Source: Winogradskyella thalassocola (GTDB taxonomy: Bacteria > Bacteroidota > Bacteroidia > Flavobacteriales > Flavobacteriaceae). From it: a stretch of DNA of 64,000 bases. The stretch is taken from positions 1 to 64,000 of the forward strand of contig NZ_FNCZ01000004.1 of assembly GCF_900099995.1 (NCBI RefSeq), given 5' to 3'. Position 1 is the first letter of the stretch. Each line of letters starts with the position of its first letter. Below, one piece after another: positions 13,490-22,825 of this stretch. Made by a program: the position numbers and the translations under genes. The notes beneath the pieces were generated by a model. It did not search any database and was not told the origin of the DNA. It saw only the letters and a program-made list of their open reading frames with translations.

Positions 13490-16462
13490 ATGATTAAAGT
13501 ACATCTCCGACTGCTCATTTTTATGTGCAGTTTTTCATTATTTGCACAAGATTACTTCCCGAGTAACTCAGGTGTCATTGCAAATAACTCTAACTACACC
13601 GCATTTACAAATGCTACAATCCACGTTACACCAACTGAAGTTTTAAACAATGCAACACTCCTTATTAAGGATGGTAAAGTTGTTAGTGTTGGTAAATCCG
13701 TAAACATTCCGAAGAACACCACAAAAATTGATCTTTCAGGAAAAACCATCTATCCTTCTTTTATTGACATGTACACCACCTTTGGAGTAGAAAAACCAAA
13801 ACGAGGTGGCAATGGTCCACAATATGGTGCGAGTCGAAGTGGCTATTATTGGAACGACCATATTATGCCAGAGCAAGATGTTATGGCGAGTTTTAAATAC
13901 GACGCTAAATCAGCTTCTGATCTTCACAAATTAGGTTTTGGAGTTGTTAATACACATATGCCAGATGGTGTCGTTCGTGGTACAGGTGCTTTAATTGCAC
14001 TAAACAATAACGCTGATAATTCTATGCGTGTTGTGGATGGAGAAACTACGCAACATTTATCATTTAGTAAAAGTGTGACGTCTCGCCAATCGTATCCATC
14101 TTCTATTATGGGAAGTATGGCACTATTACGTCAAATGTATGATGATGCAAAATGGTATGAAGCAGGAAATATTGACACTAAAGATTTATCGCTTGAAGCC
14201 TTAAACAAAAACAAGAACTTACTTCAAATTTTTGAAGCTGGTAGTAGAGCTAATGTAATGCGTGCCGATAAAGTTGGTGACGCGTTTAACATTCAATATA
14301 CCATAGTTGGAGGTGGTGATGAATACGAACGTATTGATGAAATAAAAGGCACAAACGCTACTATTATTTTGCCAATAGATTTTCAATTGGCGTATGATGT
14401 TGATGATCCATTCTTGGCAAGCACATTGTCTTTAAGTGATATGCGATCATGGAATCAACAACCACACAACCCTAGATTATTAGCGGAAAACGGCATTAAA
14501 TTCGCCTTAACAACCCATGGTTTAAAATCGAATAAAACATTTTCTTCAAATTTAATAAAGGCTATTGAAAATGGATTATCTAAGCAAAAAGCATTAGAAG
14601 CTTTAACTACAATTCCGGCGTCCTTATTAGGAAAATCAGATGTTTTAGGGACTTTAAAAACCGGAAGTTATGCTAATTTTTTAATTACCGATGGAGACAT
14701 TTTTGAAAAGAAAACAAAACTTTACGAAAATTGGGTTCAAGGTTCAGCGCATGTTATCGAAAACATGACTACTAAAGATATTGATGGCGATTACGATTTT
14801 AAACTTGCGGGTGACGACTATAAATTAACCATCTCAAACAGCACGAGTAAAACTGATGCTAAAATTGAGAGTAACGCTAAAAATTTAGGGACTAAAGCGA
14901 GTTATATAGATGACTGGTTAAACCTTACAATTAAAACGGCAGACAGTACTAAAAAAGAATACATTAGGATTGTAGCCAATACCACAAGCAACACCAGTCT
15001 TAATGGAAAAGCTATTTTACCAAATGGTGATGAGCTATCCTTTTTTGCTAATAAACTAGAAAAAGAAGATTCCGAAAAGAAAGGTGATAAAAAGAAAGAT
15101 AAGGACGATGCTGACACTCCTTTTATGAGTCCTATTACCTACCCCAACTTAGCATACGGTTTTACCGAAAAGCCAAAATCAGAAACATTATTATTTAAAA
15201 ACGCAACAGTCTGGACCAATGAGAGCGAAGGTGTTTTAGAGGAAACAGACGTTCTAATTAAGGATGGTAAAATCTCAAAAATAGGAAAAGACCTTTCTAG
15301 TAAAAACGCGAAAGTTATTGATGCCACAGGAAAACATATTACCGCTGGTATTATTGACGAGCATTCACATATTGCTGCCTCTTCTATAAATGAAGGTGGT
15401 CAAAACTCTTCAGCAGAAGTCACTATAGAGGATGTATTAAATGATGAAGCTATTGACATCTACCGTAATTTAGCTGGTGGAGTGACGTCGATTCAAATAT
15501 TACATGGCTCTGCAAATCCTATTGGTGGTCGTTCGGCCATCATTAAATTAAAATGGGGAGAAGCGGCAGATAATTTAATCTATGAAAATTCTCCAAAGTT
15601 TATCAAATTCGCTTTAGGTGAAAATGTTAAACAATCGCGAAGTAGAAGCAATTCACGTTTCCCACAATCGCGTATGGGAGTGGAACAAGTGTTTGTAGAT
15701 TATTTTACCAGAGCAAAAGCTTATGACGAAGCAAAGAAAAGCGGTAAATCATTTAGACATGATGCCGAAATGGAAACTCTTGCTGAAATTTTGAACGGAG
15801 AGCGTTTTATTTCTTGTCATTCTTATGTGCAAAGTGAAATTAATATGCTGATGAAGGTTGCAGATCAATTCGATTTCAAAATAAATACTTTCACACATAT
15901 TCTTGAAGGCTATAAAGTTGCTGATAAAATGAAAGCTCACGGAGTTGGTGGTTCGACCTTTAGCGATTGGTGGGGTTATAAATACGAAGTCAATGATGCT
16001 ATTCCGTATAACGCTGCTATTATGCACAACGCTGGTGTTACAGTAGCTATTAATAGTGATGATGCAGAAATGTCGCGTCGTCTCAACCAAGAAGCTGCAA
16101 AATCCGTAAAATATGGTGGAGTTAGCGAAGAAGAAGCTTGGAAATTTGTCACCTTAAATCCTGCAAAACTTTTACATCTAGACAAACGTGTTGGAAGTCT
16201 AAGAGTAGGTAAAGATGCTGATGTTGTATTATGGACAGATCATCCGTTATCCATTTATGCTAAAGCTGAAAAAACCATTATAGAAGGCGTTACTTATTTC
16301 GATTTAGCGCGCGACAAAGAAATGAGAGAAGCGATTAAAAAAGAGAAAAGCGAACTCATTAATTTAATGCTTCAAGATAAAAACAAGGGATTAAAAACAC
16401 AACCTGTTAAGAAGAAAGAGGAAAAATTAATGCATTGTGACTCAATGGATTTACACAACTAA
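13490..16462 (+). CDS. double-domain amidohydrolase, secreted; only the second half keeps the metal site
   Basis: The 990-residue protein has a signal peptide (LLIFMCSFSLFAQ) and two consecutive amidohydrolase-like halves. In the N-terminal half (about 30-430) the usual DxHxH block reads FIDMYTTFG, so both metal-binding His are lost. A charged Lys/Asp linker (about 520-545) leads to the second half (about 560-965), which keeps IIDEHSH (His625, His627), SCHSYVQSE, TFTHILEG and AINSDDAEMSRR. It belongs to the imidazolonepropionase/dihydroorotase-like superfamily; the substrate is unknown. The next gene, a similar protein, starts 14 bases later, so they are probably co-transcribed. A TATCTTTA box lies upstream near 13454. 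Confidence 0.88.
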   Translation: MIKVHLRLLIFMCSFSLFAQDYFPSNSGVIANNSNYTAFTNATIHVTPTEVLNNATLLIKDGKVVSVGKSVNIPKNTTKIDLSGKTIYPSFIDMYTTFGVEKPKRGGNGPQYGASRSGYYWNDHIMPEQDVMASFKYDAKSASDLHKLGFGVVNTHMPDGVVRGTGALIALNNNADNSMRVVDGETTQHLSFSKSVTSRQSYPSSIMGSMALLRQMYDDAKWYEAGNIDTKDLSLEALNKNKNLLQIFEAGSRANVMRADKVGDAFNIQYTIVGGGDEYERIDEIKGTNATIILPIDFQLAYDVDDPFLASTLSLSDMRSWNQQPHNPRLLAENGIKFALTTHGLKSNKTFSSNLIKAIENGLSKQKALEALTTIPASLLGKSDVLGTLKTGSYANFLITDGDIFEKKTKLYENWVQGSAHVIENMTTKDIDGDYDFKLAGDDYKLTISNSTSKTDAKIESNAKNLGTKASYIDDWLNLTIKTADSTKKEYIRIVANTTSNTSLNGKAILPNGDELSFFANKLEKEDSEKKGDKKKDKDDADTPFMSPITYPNLAYGFTEKPKSETLLFKNATVWTNESEGVLEETDVLIKDGKISKIGKDLSSKNAKVIDATGKHITAGIIDEHSHIAASSINEGGQNSSAEVTIEDVLNDEAIDIYRNLAGGVTSIQILHGSANPIGGRSAIIKLKWGEAADNLIYENSPKFIKFALGENVKQSRSRSNSRFPQSRMGVEQVFVDYFTRAKAYDEAKKSGKSFRHDAEMETLAEILNGERFISCHSYVQSEINMLMKVADQFDFKINTFTHILEGYKVADKMKAHGVGGSTFSDWWGYKYEVNDAIPYNAAIMHNAGVTVAINSDDAEMSRRLNQEAAKSVKYGGVSEEEAWKFVTLNPAKLLHLDKRVGSLRVGKDADVVLWTDHPLSIYAKAEKTIIEGVTYFDLARDKEMREAIKKEKSELINLMLQDKNKGLKTQPVKKKEEKLMHCDSMDLHN

Positions 16463-16475
16463 AAAACAGTTACAA

Positions 16476-17786
16476 ATGAAAAATTTATATAAAATAAATA
16501 GTGTGTTATTGATGTTGTGTATCACTATTGGATTCGCACAACAAACACCTGCACCTAAGCAAACTAAAGATTTTGCTATTGTTGGTGCAACCGCACATAT
16601 TGGAGATGGCACCATAATTGAAAACAGTGTTATTGTAGTCAGTAATGGAAAAATCACAACTATTGGACCAGAAGCTTCTACTCCACTGACCAAACAAGCT
16701 ATGGACATCATTGATGGAAAAGGTAAAGATGTCTATCCAGGATTTATTGTGGCTAATGGGACTTTAGGATTGGTTGAAGTAGACGCTGTAAAAGCCTCTG
16801 ATGATCTTGAAGAATTAGGAACTTTTAATCCACATATTAGAAGTATTATAGCCTATAACACAGAATCTAAAATCACAGAATCGATGCGACCTAACGGTGT
16901 ATTACTAGGCCAAGTGGTACCAAGAGGTGGACGTATCTCTGGAACCTCATCTGTGGTGCAATATGACGCCTGGAATTGGGAAGATGCCGCTATAAAAATG
17001 GATAATGGAATTCACGTGAATTGGCCAAGTAGTTTTAGCCGTGGTCGTTGGTGGCTAGGTGAAGATCCAGGATTGAAACCGAATAAAAACTATGCCACTC
17101 AAGTTAAGGAATTAGGCGATTATTTTAATGAATCTAAAAGTTATAGTATGGGAAGTTCTACTGAACGTCACTTACCGTATGAAGCTTTAGCTGGCGTATT
17201 TGATGGCTCGAAGCGTTTATATATTGCAGTAGATGATGAAAAAGGAATTACCGATGCTGTAAATTTTGCAAAATCACAAGGGGTTTCTAAAATCACTATT
17301 GTTGGCGCTTATCAAGCCGGAAATATCGCAAGCTTTCTAAAGCAAAATGATGTCTCTGTATTCTTGAGACGTGTGCATTCTAGACCAGAATTAGAAGATG
17401 ACGATTACGACTATACCTTTAAGCAAGCCAAAATATTAGTTGATGCTGGTATTTTAGTTGCTTTAGAACCAAGTGGACAAATGGAGCGTATGAATTCTCG
17501 TAACCTTCCGTTTTATGCTGGTACCACGGTTGCTGATGGCTTAACAAAAGCACAAGCGTTACAATTAATTACGCAGAATCCCGCGAAGATTATGGGGATA
17601 GACAATATGTACGGTACGCTTGAAGTTGGCAAAAGCGCCACTCTGTTTATTAGTGAAGGAGATGCTTTAGATATGCGAACTAACCAATTGACACATGCTT
17701 TTATTGATGGTAGACGTTTAAGCTTAGAAACACACCAAACGGAACTTTGGAAACGGTTTTCTGAGAAACCTAGTCAAGAAGATTAA
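16476..17786 (+). CDS. amidohydrolase-like protein lacking the HxH metal site
   Basis: Read from the ATG at 16476 (MKNLYKINSVLLMLCITIGF, signal peptide ending FAQ), the protein has 436 residues; a start at 16437 would overlap the upstream gene. It has the N- and C-terminal beta-sandwich parts of amidohydrolases (DGTIIENSVIVVSNGKITTI; GTLEVGKSATLFI). The block that should read GxIDxHxH is PGFIVANGTLG, so no metal pair is likely. It is probably a non-catalytic partner of the double-domain protein upstream, or acts differently. A strong terminator follows. Confidence 0.85.
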   Translation: MKNLYKINSVLLMLCITIGFAQQTPAPKQTKDFAIVGATAHIGDGTIIENSVIVVSNGKITTIGPEASTPLTKQAMDIIDGKGKDVYPGFIVANGTLGLVEVDAVKASDDLEELGTFNPHIRSIIAYNTESKITESMRPNGVLLGQVVPRGGRISGTSSVVQYDAWNWEDAAIKMDNGIHVNWPSSFSRGRWWLGEDPGLKPNKNYATQVKELGDYFNESKSYSMGSSTERHLPYEALAGVFDGSKRLYIAVDDEKGITDAVNFAKSQGVSKITIVGAYQAGNIASFLKQNDVSVFLRRVHSRPELEDDDYDYTFKQAKILVDAGILVALEPSGQMERMNSRNLPFYAGTTVADGLTKAQALQLITQNPAKIMGIDNMYGTLEVGKSATLFISEGDALDMRTNQLTHAFIDGRRLSLETHQTELWKRFSEKPSQED

Positions 17787-17793
17787 TAACAAA

Positions 17794-17824
17794 AAAAGCG
17801 AACCTCACGGTTCGCTTTTTTTTT
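17794..17824 (+). terminator. terminator after the amidohydrolase pair
   Basis: AGCGAACC - TCAC - GGTTCGCT stem between 17797 and 17816, with A-run before and a T-run of nine after. It lies between convergent genes and may serve both. Confidence 0.9.
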
Positions 17825-17842
17825 GCTCTAATTTAATTCTGA

Positions 17843-18640
17843 TTAATCAATCACTTTTGCCCCTTCTGGCATTGTAAATATTGCCTGATCTGGTGCTTTT
17901 TCTGAAAGTAAAATATCGGTAAACTCAACTGTGTTTCGCTTTTCTGTTGGTAAATTATTTTCATAGTTATACCAATCTATGCTTTTCGGTAATACCAAAC
18001 CATTAACAGTTTGCCAATTATTATATCTTATAAAATGAAAATCTGGACTTCCTTCAGGTTTGCCAAAAGTTACCGTGTAAGCTAACCATTCCATTTGTCC
18101 TGTTTCGGCATCATAAAAAATCTTGTATTGATCATCTGATGATTCACCAACACCAGCTTCATATGAAATTAGAATTCCTGGGTACGTTTTTCCTTCGAAA
18201 ACTAAAGGTTCTATTTCTTTATATTCCACACCATCATCACCAAAAACAAAAGGCATTCCATAAAAGTAAAACATTAAACCTTTATAAAATTGAGGCTTTC
18301 CTCTATATGCATTACCATCTTTTTCATTGACCCAAAGCGTTTCACCATCAAAGCCTTGCGTATATGTTGGTGTATCAATTAATTCTGCTCTAGTCATTAA
18401 ATTTTTAACGGTCTTTTCGATTCCTGTTGGTTTTTCAATAGAAAAAGAAAGTGTTTGCATTTTATTCCAAGTATCAATACCACCATGTGCATTAAAAACT
18501 TTGGTTATAGATTCAGGATAAATACTTGTAATAATTTGATCTTGTTTTACCTCATCAACAACTGTAGATTCTTGCTTTGGTTCGTTTTTACAAGCTGTAA
18601 TTAAAATTGCTAAGAGTAGAGTTTGTACTATTTTTTTCAT
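17843..18640 (-). CDS. lipoprotein, DUF6503-like
   Basis: From the ATG at 18640 the protein has 265 residues, beginning MKKIVQTLLLAILITACKNE, a lipoprotein signal with the Cys at residue 17; the frame is open 14 codons upstream but that part is not signal-like. The body has an N-terminal HGGIDTWNKMQTLSF block and ends in DILLSEKAPDQAIFTMPEGA, a pattern seen in a Bacteroidota family I recall as DUF6503. It resembles LolA-like outer-membrane lipoprotein-sorting folds in its beta-strand pattern, but that is a guess. The function is unknown. Confidence 0.75.
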   Translation of the reverse strand: MKKIVQTLLLAILITACKNEPKQESTVVDEVKQDQIITSIYPESITKVFNAHGGIDTWNKMQTLSFSIEKPTGIEKTVKNLMTRAELIDTPTYTQGFDGETLWVNEKDGNAYRGKPQFYKGLMFYFYGMPFVFGDDGVEYKEIEPLVFEGKTYPGILISYEAGVGESSDDQYKIFYDAETGQMEWLAYTVTFGKPEGSPDFHFIRYNNWQTVNGLVLPKSIDWYNYENNLPTEKRNTVEFTDILLSEKAPDQAIFTMPEGAKVID

Positions 18641-18690
18641 GATATGGTTTTGATTAGGTTCTTTCGACGTGAATAAATACAATACATTAC

Positions 18691-18720
18691 AAAAAAAGCT
18701 TCAGATAAATTCTGAAGCTT
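18691..18720 (-). terminator. terminator of the T9SS protein gene
   Basis: AAGCTTCAGA (18696-18705), loop TAAAT, TCTGAAGCTT (18711-18720); on the minus strand a run of seven T follows. Confidence 0.85.
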
Positions 18721-18745
18721 CTTAAAATATCAAATAAAGTTAAAT

Positions 18746-20509
18746 TTAATTCACAATTAACTTCTGAACAGTTGAAGTGTTTCCTATCGTTAATTCTACA
18801 AAATACAAGCCACTTTCTAAACTAGAAATATCTAAAATCGTAGAGTTCCCTTCAAACTTAATGTGTTTCAAAATTACTTTTCCTTGAATGTCGAAAATAT
18901 TTACGCTTCCAGTTCCAAAATTAGACGATGCCAATTGAATGGTTACGTTTTCTTTTGCGGGATTTGGAAACATACTAAAACTCGTAACGTTAAATTCATT
19001 TATACTTAAAGCTACTGAACTTTCAAGATAATCTGGAATCGTATTGCTATTTGTATCATCATCTGTAGGATCTCCATTATCATTATAATCTTCATCAATA
19101 GTTAATACGCCATCACCATCATCGTCGTTATCTAAATAATTTTCAATAGTATCATTATCGGTATCCACAAATGGATGCATCGTATTTCTTCCTAATACAA
19201 TATTGATTTCAACACTAGTAGCAACACCATCCCCATCGTCATCATCGTCTAAATAATTTGGAATATCATCACCATCGGTATCATCATCTTCTAGATTACC
19301 ATTGTCATTGATATCTTCATCGGCATCAATGACACCGTCACTGTCCGTGTCTGTACAAACCACTTCCTCTACGTTAATCATAGTAGAAACTGTTCCACAC
19401 CCAGAAAAAGCAACAACCGTTACATAATAAAAACCAGGTTCTGATACCGTTAGAGACGATTGCGTTTCACCTGGTATAAGATTACCATTATGTGTCCATT
19501 GAAATGCATACTCAGAAGCCGATAATTCTGTATCTAACACCAATGTATCGCCAAGACAAAAGCTATAATCACTTTCAAAATCTAAATATGGTAATGGATT
19601 AACATATATATCAAAATTAGTAAGTGCATCGCAGCCGTCTAGATTTTCAACTCTAACATAAATAGTTTGTGGATTACTTACGTTTGTAAAATTAGTTGGA
19701 TCTGAAATTGGATAAAAATTACTTAAAGCGTCAGCTTCATCTATAAAATAAGAGAGTGTAAAAAGCTCTCCTGACGGATTTATTTCACCCTCGGATAGTG
19801 TTAGATCAAAAGCGGTAATGCCATCATTATTATCATCGCATAGCATAATATCACTTGGAGTTCCCATAGCACTAGAAGGATTTGGCAATACACGTATGGT
19901 TAATGGCGTTATACTCACGCACCCCGTATTGGTATCCGTAACTGCTGCAAATAATGTTTGTGGATTTGAAATATTAGTATAACTAGTGTTAAGTACATTT
20001 ATTTGCGTCTGAGCATCCGATTGCGTTTCATAATACGCTACCGTCCAATCAGTATTACCTTGAGTGATTTCTAAATTGTTTACTGTTAAATCAAATACAG
20101 CAGTCTCATCGACATCATCATCACATAACATCATGGATGTTGCTACAGTAACAATAGGTGTTGGATTTACAACTAAGGCTAATTCAGTAAGAGCATAATT
20201 CCCAGTAGCATTAGATTCTAATCGCACATATATGATTTGTAACCAGCTGGTAATATTAGCATAAGGATAATTAATCGCATAAACTCCATTGATTGCATCA
20301 TACAGTGTTTCGTGATACGTTACCGTATAATCTGCGGAACTTTGTTGACTTCCTAAAACTTGTGCATCTGCATTAGTTAAATTGAATAAAGCAAAACCAT
20401 CATTGTCATCATCGCAAACCGCGTAATCATTTGGTTGATTAGCCACCTGAGCAATTAAAGTTGTACTAATTGTTAAGAATAGAAATAGGTAAAGTAGTTT
20501 TTGTTTCAT
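18746..20509 (-). CDS. secreted T9SS type A cargo protein with thrombospondin type 3-like repeats
   Basis: The 587-residue protein has a signal peptide ([16 protein letters not shown]). Three similar modules follow (about 25-300), each with a CDD-N/D-DGxAxFDLT start, a YYxTxxDA middle and an xNxSNPQTIxxxV end. Then come an Ig-like segment (about 305-380), Asp-rich calcium-binding thrombospondin type 3-like repeats (about 385-490: [27 protein letters not shown]) and a type A sorting domain (about 505-587: [16 protein letters not shown] to the end VQKLIVN), the T9SS outer-membrane export and anchoring signal. A surface adhesin-like role is likely. The same module type recurs in the protein at 60727. 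Confidence 0.9.
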   Translation of the reverse strand: MKQKLLYLFLFLTISTTLIAQVANQPNDYAVCDDDNDGFALFNLTNADAQVLGSQQSSADYTVTYHETLYDAINGVYAINYPYANITSWLQIIYVRLESNATGNYALTELALVVNPTPIVTVATSMMLCDDDVDETAVFDLTVNNLEITQGNTDWTVAYYETQSDAQTQINVLNTSYTNISNPQTLFAAVTDTNTGCVSITPLTIRVLPNPSSAMGTPSDIMLCDDNNDGITAFDLTLSEGEINPSGELFTLSYFIDEADALSNFYPISDPTNFTNVSNPQTIYVRVENLDGCDALTNFDIYVNPLPYLDFESDYSFCLGDTLVLDTELSASEYAFQWTHNGNLIPGETQSSLTVSEPGFYYVTVVAFSGCGTVSTMINVEEVVCTDTDSDGVIDADEDINDNGNLEDDDTDGDDIPNYLDDDDDGDGVATSVEINIVLGRNTMHPFVDTDNDTIENYLDNDDDGDGVLTIDEDYNDNGDPTDDDTNSNTIPDYLESSVALSINEFNVTSFSMFPNPAKENVTIQLASSNFGTGSVNIFDIQGKVILKHIKFEGNSTILDISSLESGLYFVELTIGNTSTVQKLIVN

Positions 20510-20556
20510 AAGAGGTTAAATTTATATCTCTCAAATATAGATTAAATAATATAGTA

Positions 20557-20760
20557 ATGGGTAAATCCACTTTTAGCGTACAAAATCCATTTATAAAACA
20601 ATTCATACTACTCAAGGATAAATTGTGACAACTTAAAATAACTGAACATTTTTCTAATTAAAGGTAAGCATGACTTGTCATTAGTCATAAAAGATGGCTA
20701 TTAGATTAATTCCCTTTTGTTTTTAACTGATTTAATTTTGGAAAGCGAAGCGAAATAAGT
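20557..20760 (+). pseudogene. decayed copy of the 5' end of the trmH-like gene
   Basis: From ATGGGTAAATCC at 20557 the sequence aligns with the start of the gene at 21931 (ATGAGTAAATCC) through AGCGT-CAAAATCCATT, AATTAAAGGTAAGC, AAAGATGGCTA and AAAGCGAAGC, but has many substitutions, indels and early stops. The alignment also covers the upstream bases (GGTTAAATTT, AATATAGTA), so the copy includes the promoter region. Nothing in it is likely to be translated. Confidence 0.8.
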
Positions 20761-20764
20761 AAGT

Positions 20765-20785
20765 CGTTATGGCAATGCCATAGCG
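20765..20785. repeat. short palindrome, REP-like
   Basis: TATGGCA-A-TGCCATA with flanking CG/CG forms a near-perfect inverted repeat just after a GCGAAGCGAAATAAGTAAGT stretch. Only one copy is in the window, so a dispersed repeat is suspected rather than shown. Confidence 0.4.
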
Positions 20786-20812
20786 ATGTTTTTCAGTAAT
20801 AACCTCTACTTT

Positions 20813-21559
20813 TTAAAACCCCTTAGTGTCTTCTTTTTTTTCTTCAGAATTATATAGAGGTTCAACATTAAAATATTTTGAATTTTTTCGCTTATAATAG
20901 TTTTTATTCTTAAGCTGTTTGAGCATAAAATCTGGTTTATTAAACACCTCATAAACAAGTAACGTATTGTTTTTTCCAACCTTAGATTTCATTTCTAATT
21001 CTATCCGATATATTAAATCATATATTTCTTCCGGAAATTTTAAACTCATTGTTCTTTGTGACGAAAACCCTGTATTACTCTCATATACTGCCCAATACAT
21101 TTCGTTATCATTTAAATGAAGTTTATTAGAATGTACTTTAGCTAATGACAATGAATCAACTGCATTCTTATAAATAGTTAGATCGACATTACCCTTAATG
21201 TTAACATCAGTAGTTTTAATTCCTTCGGCTTTTAAATCTCTTTTTTCTAAATACATTACAATCCAATGCGTACCTATTTTAGCCTGTACAACATAATTAC
21301 CAATAGTGAGTTGGTTTAAATTAATCTTTGCATTTGAATTATTAATTTCAATAGTCTCTAAGTAATCGGCATTTAATATATCGACTTCCTTTATCTTTTC
21401 ATGCTCTGTAGCGAGTATTAAACTATCACCCGTTTTATTTAGTTTTTGAACTAATTTTAATTTTTTAGCTGCAGCGCTCGTGTTTTTTTGGAATGTAATG
21501 CTCTGACCATAAGAAAATAGGGTTAAAAACATTAATATAAGTAGGATATAATTTCTCAT
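20813..21559 (-). CDS. secreted protein of unknown function
   Basis: From the ATG at 21559 (three more in-frame ATGs lie just upstream, to 21571) the protein has 248 residues. MRNYILLILMFLTLFSYGQ is a clean signal peptide. The mature part begins with a segment that looks like the repeated self-assembling or 'carboxypeptidase-like' beta folds (IEINNSNAKINLNQLTIGNY VVQAKIG split over the strand turn) and then an acidic/basic C-terminal region ending KKEDTKGF. I recognise no family with confidence. It lies exactly between two degenerate direct repeats (20450-20760 and 21802-22125), which suggests that it was inserted together with the duplication. Confidence 0.65.
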   Translation of the reverse strand: MRNYILLILMFLTLFSYGQSITFQKNTSAAAKKLKLVQKLNKTGDSLILATEHEKIKEVDILNADYLETIEINNSNAKINLNQLTIGNYVVQAKIGTHWIVMYLEKRDLKAEGIKTTDVNIKGNVDLTIYKNAVDSLSLAKVHSNKLHLNDNEMYWAVYESNTGFSSQRTMSLKFPEEIYDLIYRIELEMKSKVGKNNTLLVYEVFNKPDFMLKQLKNKNYYKRKNSKYFNVEPLYNSEEKKEDTKGF

Positions 21560-21571
21560 CATCATCAACAT

Positions 21572-21930
21572 TTGTTTGGTCTTAGCACAAAATTAAGTTA
21601 ATAAATGTTGAACCTTAGTCGCAATTCATTTAAATCTTAATCCAATGAAAGTTGAATTCTCAAAAAGAAACGATAGTTAAAGTTCTATTATTATACTAAG
21701 ACTAGCTATTATGATTAAATTATAATTCTGTGAAATTAGTTTTACCTCAATAGGATTAAGTGGAATTTATGAAACTATGATTAACTTCTTCACCGTTAAA
21801 CTGATTAGCTGATTTGCAACTTAAGTAAAATGTAATCGCTCCAATTAGCAAGAATAGAAATAGGGAAAGCAGTTTTTGTTTTATAATAGGTTAAATTTGC
21901 ATCTCTTAAATTAGATTAAACAATATAGTA
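21572..21930. other. intergenic: decayed copy of the T9SS gene 5' end plus trmH promoter
   Basis: Bases 21802-21900 align with the first codons and upstream region of the T9SS gene (20430-20525): shared GATTAGC, AAGAATAGAAATAGG, AAGCAGTTTTTGTTT and AGGTTAAATTT. The ATG-equivalent of that copy is lost. TAAATTTG at 21892-21899 is a candidate -7 element for the gene at 21931. Bases 21572-21800 are AT-rich and show nothing further. Confidence 0.7.
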
Positions 21931-22728
21931 ATGAGTAAATCCATCTCTAGCGTTCAAAATCCATTCATTAAACAACTTGTTCTACTCAAAGAAAAATCGA
22001 GACAACGTAAAAAGTCTGGACAATTTTTAATTGAAGGTAAGCGCGAACTATCATTAGCTATAAAGGGTGGCTACAATATTGATACCTTATTGTTTTATCC
22101 TGAATTATTTTCAGAAAGCGAAGCTCAAGCGATGTCACAATACAATATTGAGATTATTGAAATATCAAAAGAGGTGTTTCAAAAACTAGCACATCGCGAT
22201 ACTACTGAAGGTGTGATTGCTGTAGTGAATTCAAAAAAGCATACGCTCGAAGATTTAAAATTTGAATCTAAAAACCCACTGATTTTAGTGGCCGAAGCAC
22301 CTGAAAAACCGGGTAATATTGGCGCCTTGCTCAGAACAGCTGATGCCGCAAATGTAGATGCTGTAATTATAGCGAATCCGAAATCAGATTTATACAACCC
22401 TAATATCATTCGTTCTAGTGTTGGTTGCGTATTTACGACGGAAATTGCAATGGCCAGTTCTGAAGAAGCTATTGCGTTTCTAAAAAAATATAATTTCAAT
22501 ATTTTCTCTGCTATTTTACAGGAGTCAGAAGCGTATCATTCACAGGATTACACCTTACCAACAGCCATTGTAGTTGGTACAGAAGCGACAGGTTTATCAG
22601 AAGAATGGAGAGAAGCTGCCACAAAAAATATAAGCATACCAATGCAAGGTGAAATTGACTCGATGAATGTTTCTGTCGCTGCAGGAATCCTTATTTTTGA
22701 AGCGAAACGACAGCGGAATTTTCTTTGA
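21931..22728 (+). CDS. TrmH/SpoU-family RNA 2'-O-methyltransferase
   Basis: The 265-residue protein has an N-terminal substrate-binding domain (about 1-95; LLKEKSRQRKKSGQFLIEGK) and a C-terminal SPOUT knot domain. SpoU motifs are visible: motif 1 EKPGNIGALLRTADAA, motif 2 IVVGTEATGLSEEW and motif 3 IPMQGEIDSMNVSVAAGILIFEA. It methylates a ribose in rRNA or tRNA with S-adenosylmethionine; the exact target (for example 23S rRNA RlmB-like) cannot be told. The start is fixed by similarity of its 5' end to the decayed copy at 20557. Confidence 0.92.
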   Translation: MSKSISSVQNPFIKQLVLLKEKSRQRKKSGQFLIEGKRELSLAIKGGYNIDTLLFYPELFSESEAQAMSQYNIEIIEISKEVFQKLAHRDTTEGVIAVVNSKKHTLEDLKFESKNPLILVAEAPEKPGNIGALLRTADAANVDAVIIANPKSDLYNPNIIRSSVGCVFTTEIAMASSEEAIAFLKKYNFNIFSAILQESEAYHSQDYTLPTAIVVGTEATGLSEEWREAATKNISIPMQGEIDSMNVSVAAGILIFEAKRQRNFL

Positions 22729-22825
22729 GAAAATTCGCAAATCTCAAAAACTAAAACACAAATTCCAAAACGTTACAGATTAGAACTTGGAATTTAAAAT
22801 TTTCAAAATTGGAATTTTATTCTTT

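Noticed and set aside
14902..16185. Several minus-strand ORFs of 60-113 codons within the amidohydrolase gene.
   Set aside because: The plus strand encodes clear amidohydrolase motifs across the whole span; the ORFs are by-products of codon bias.
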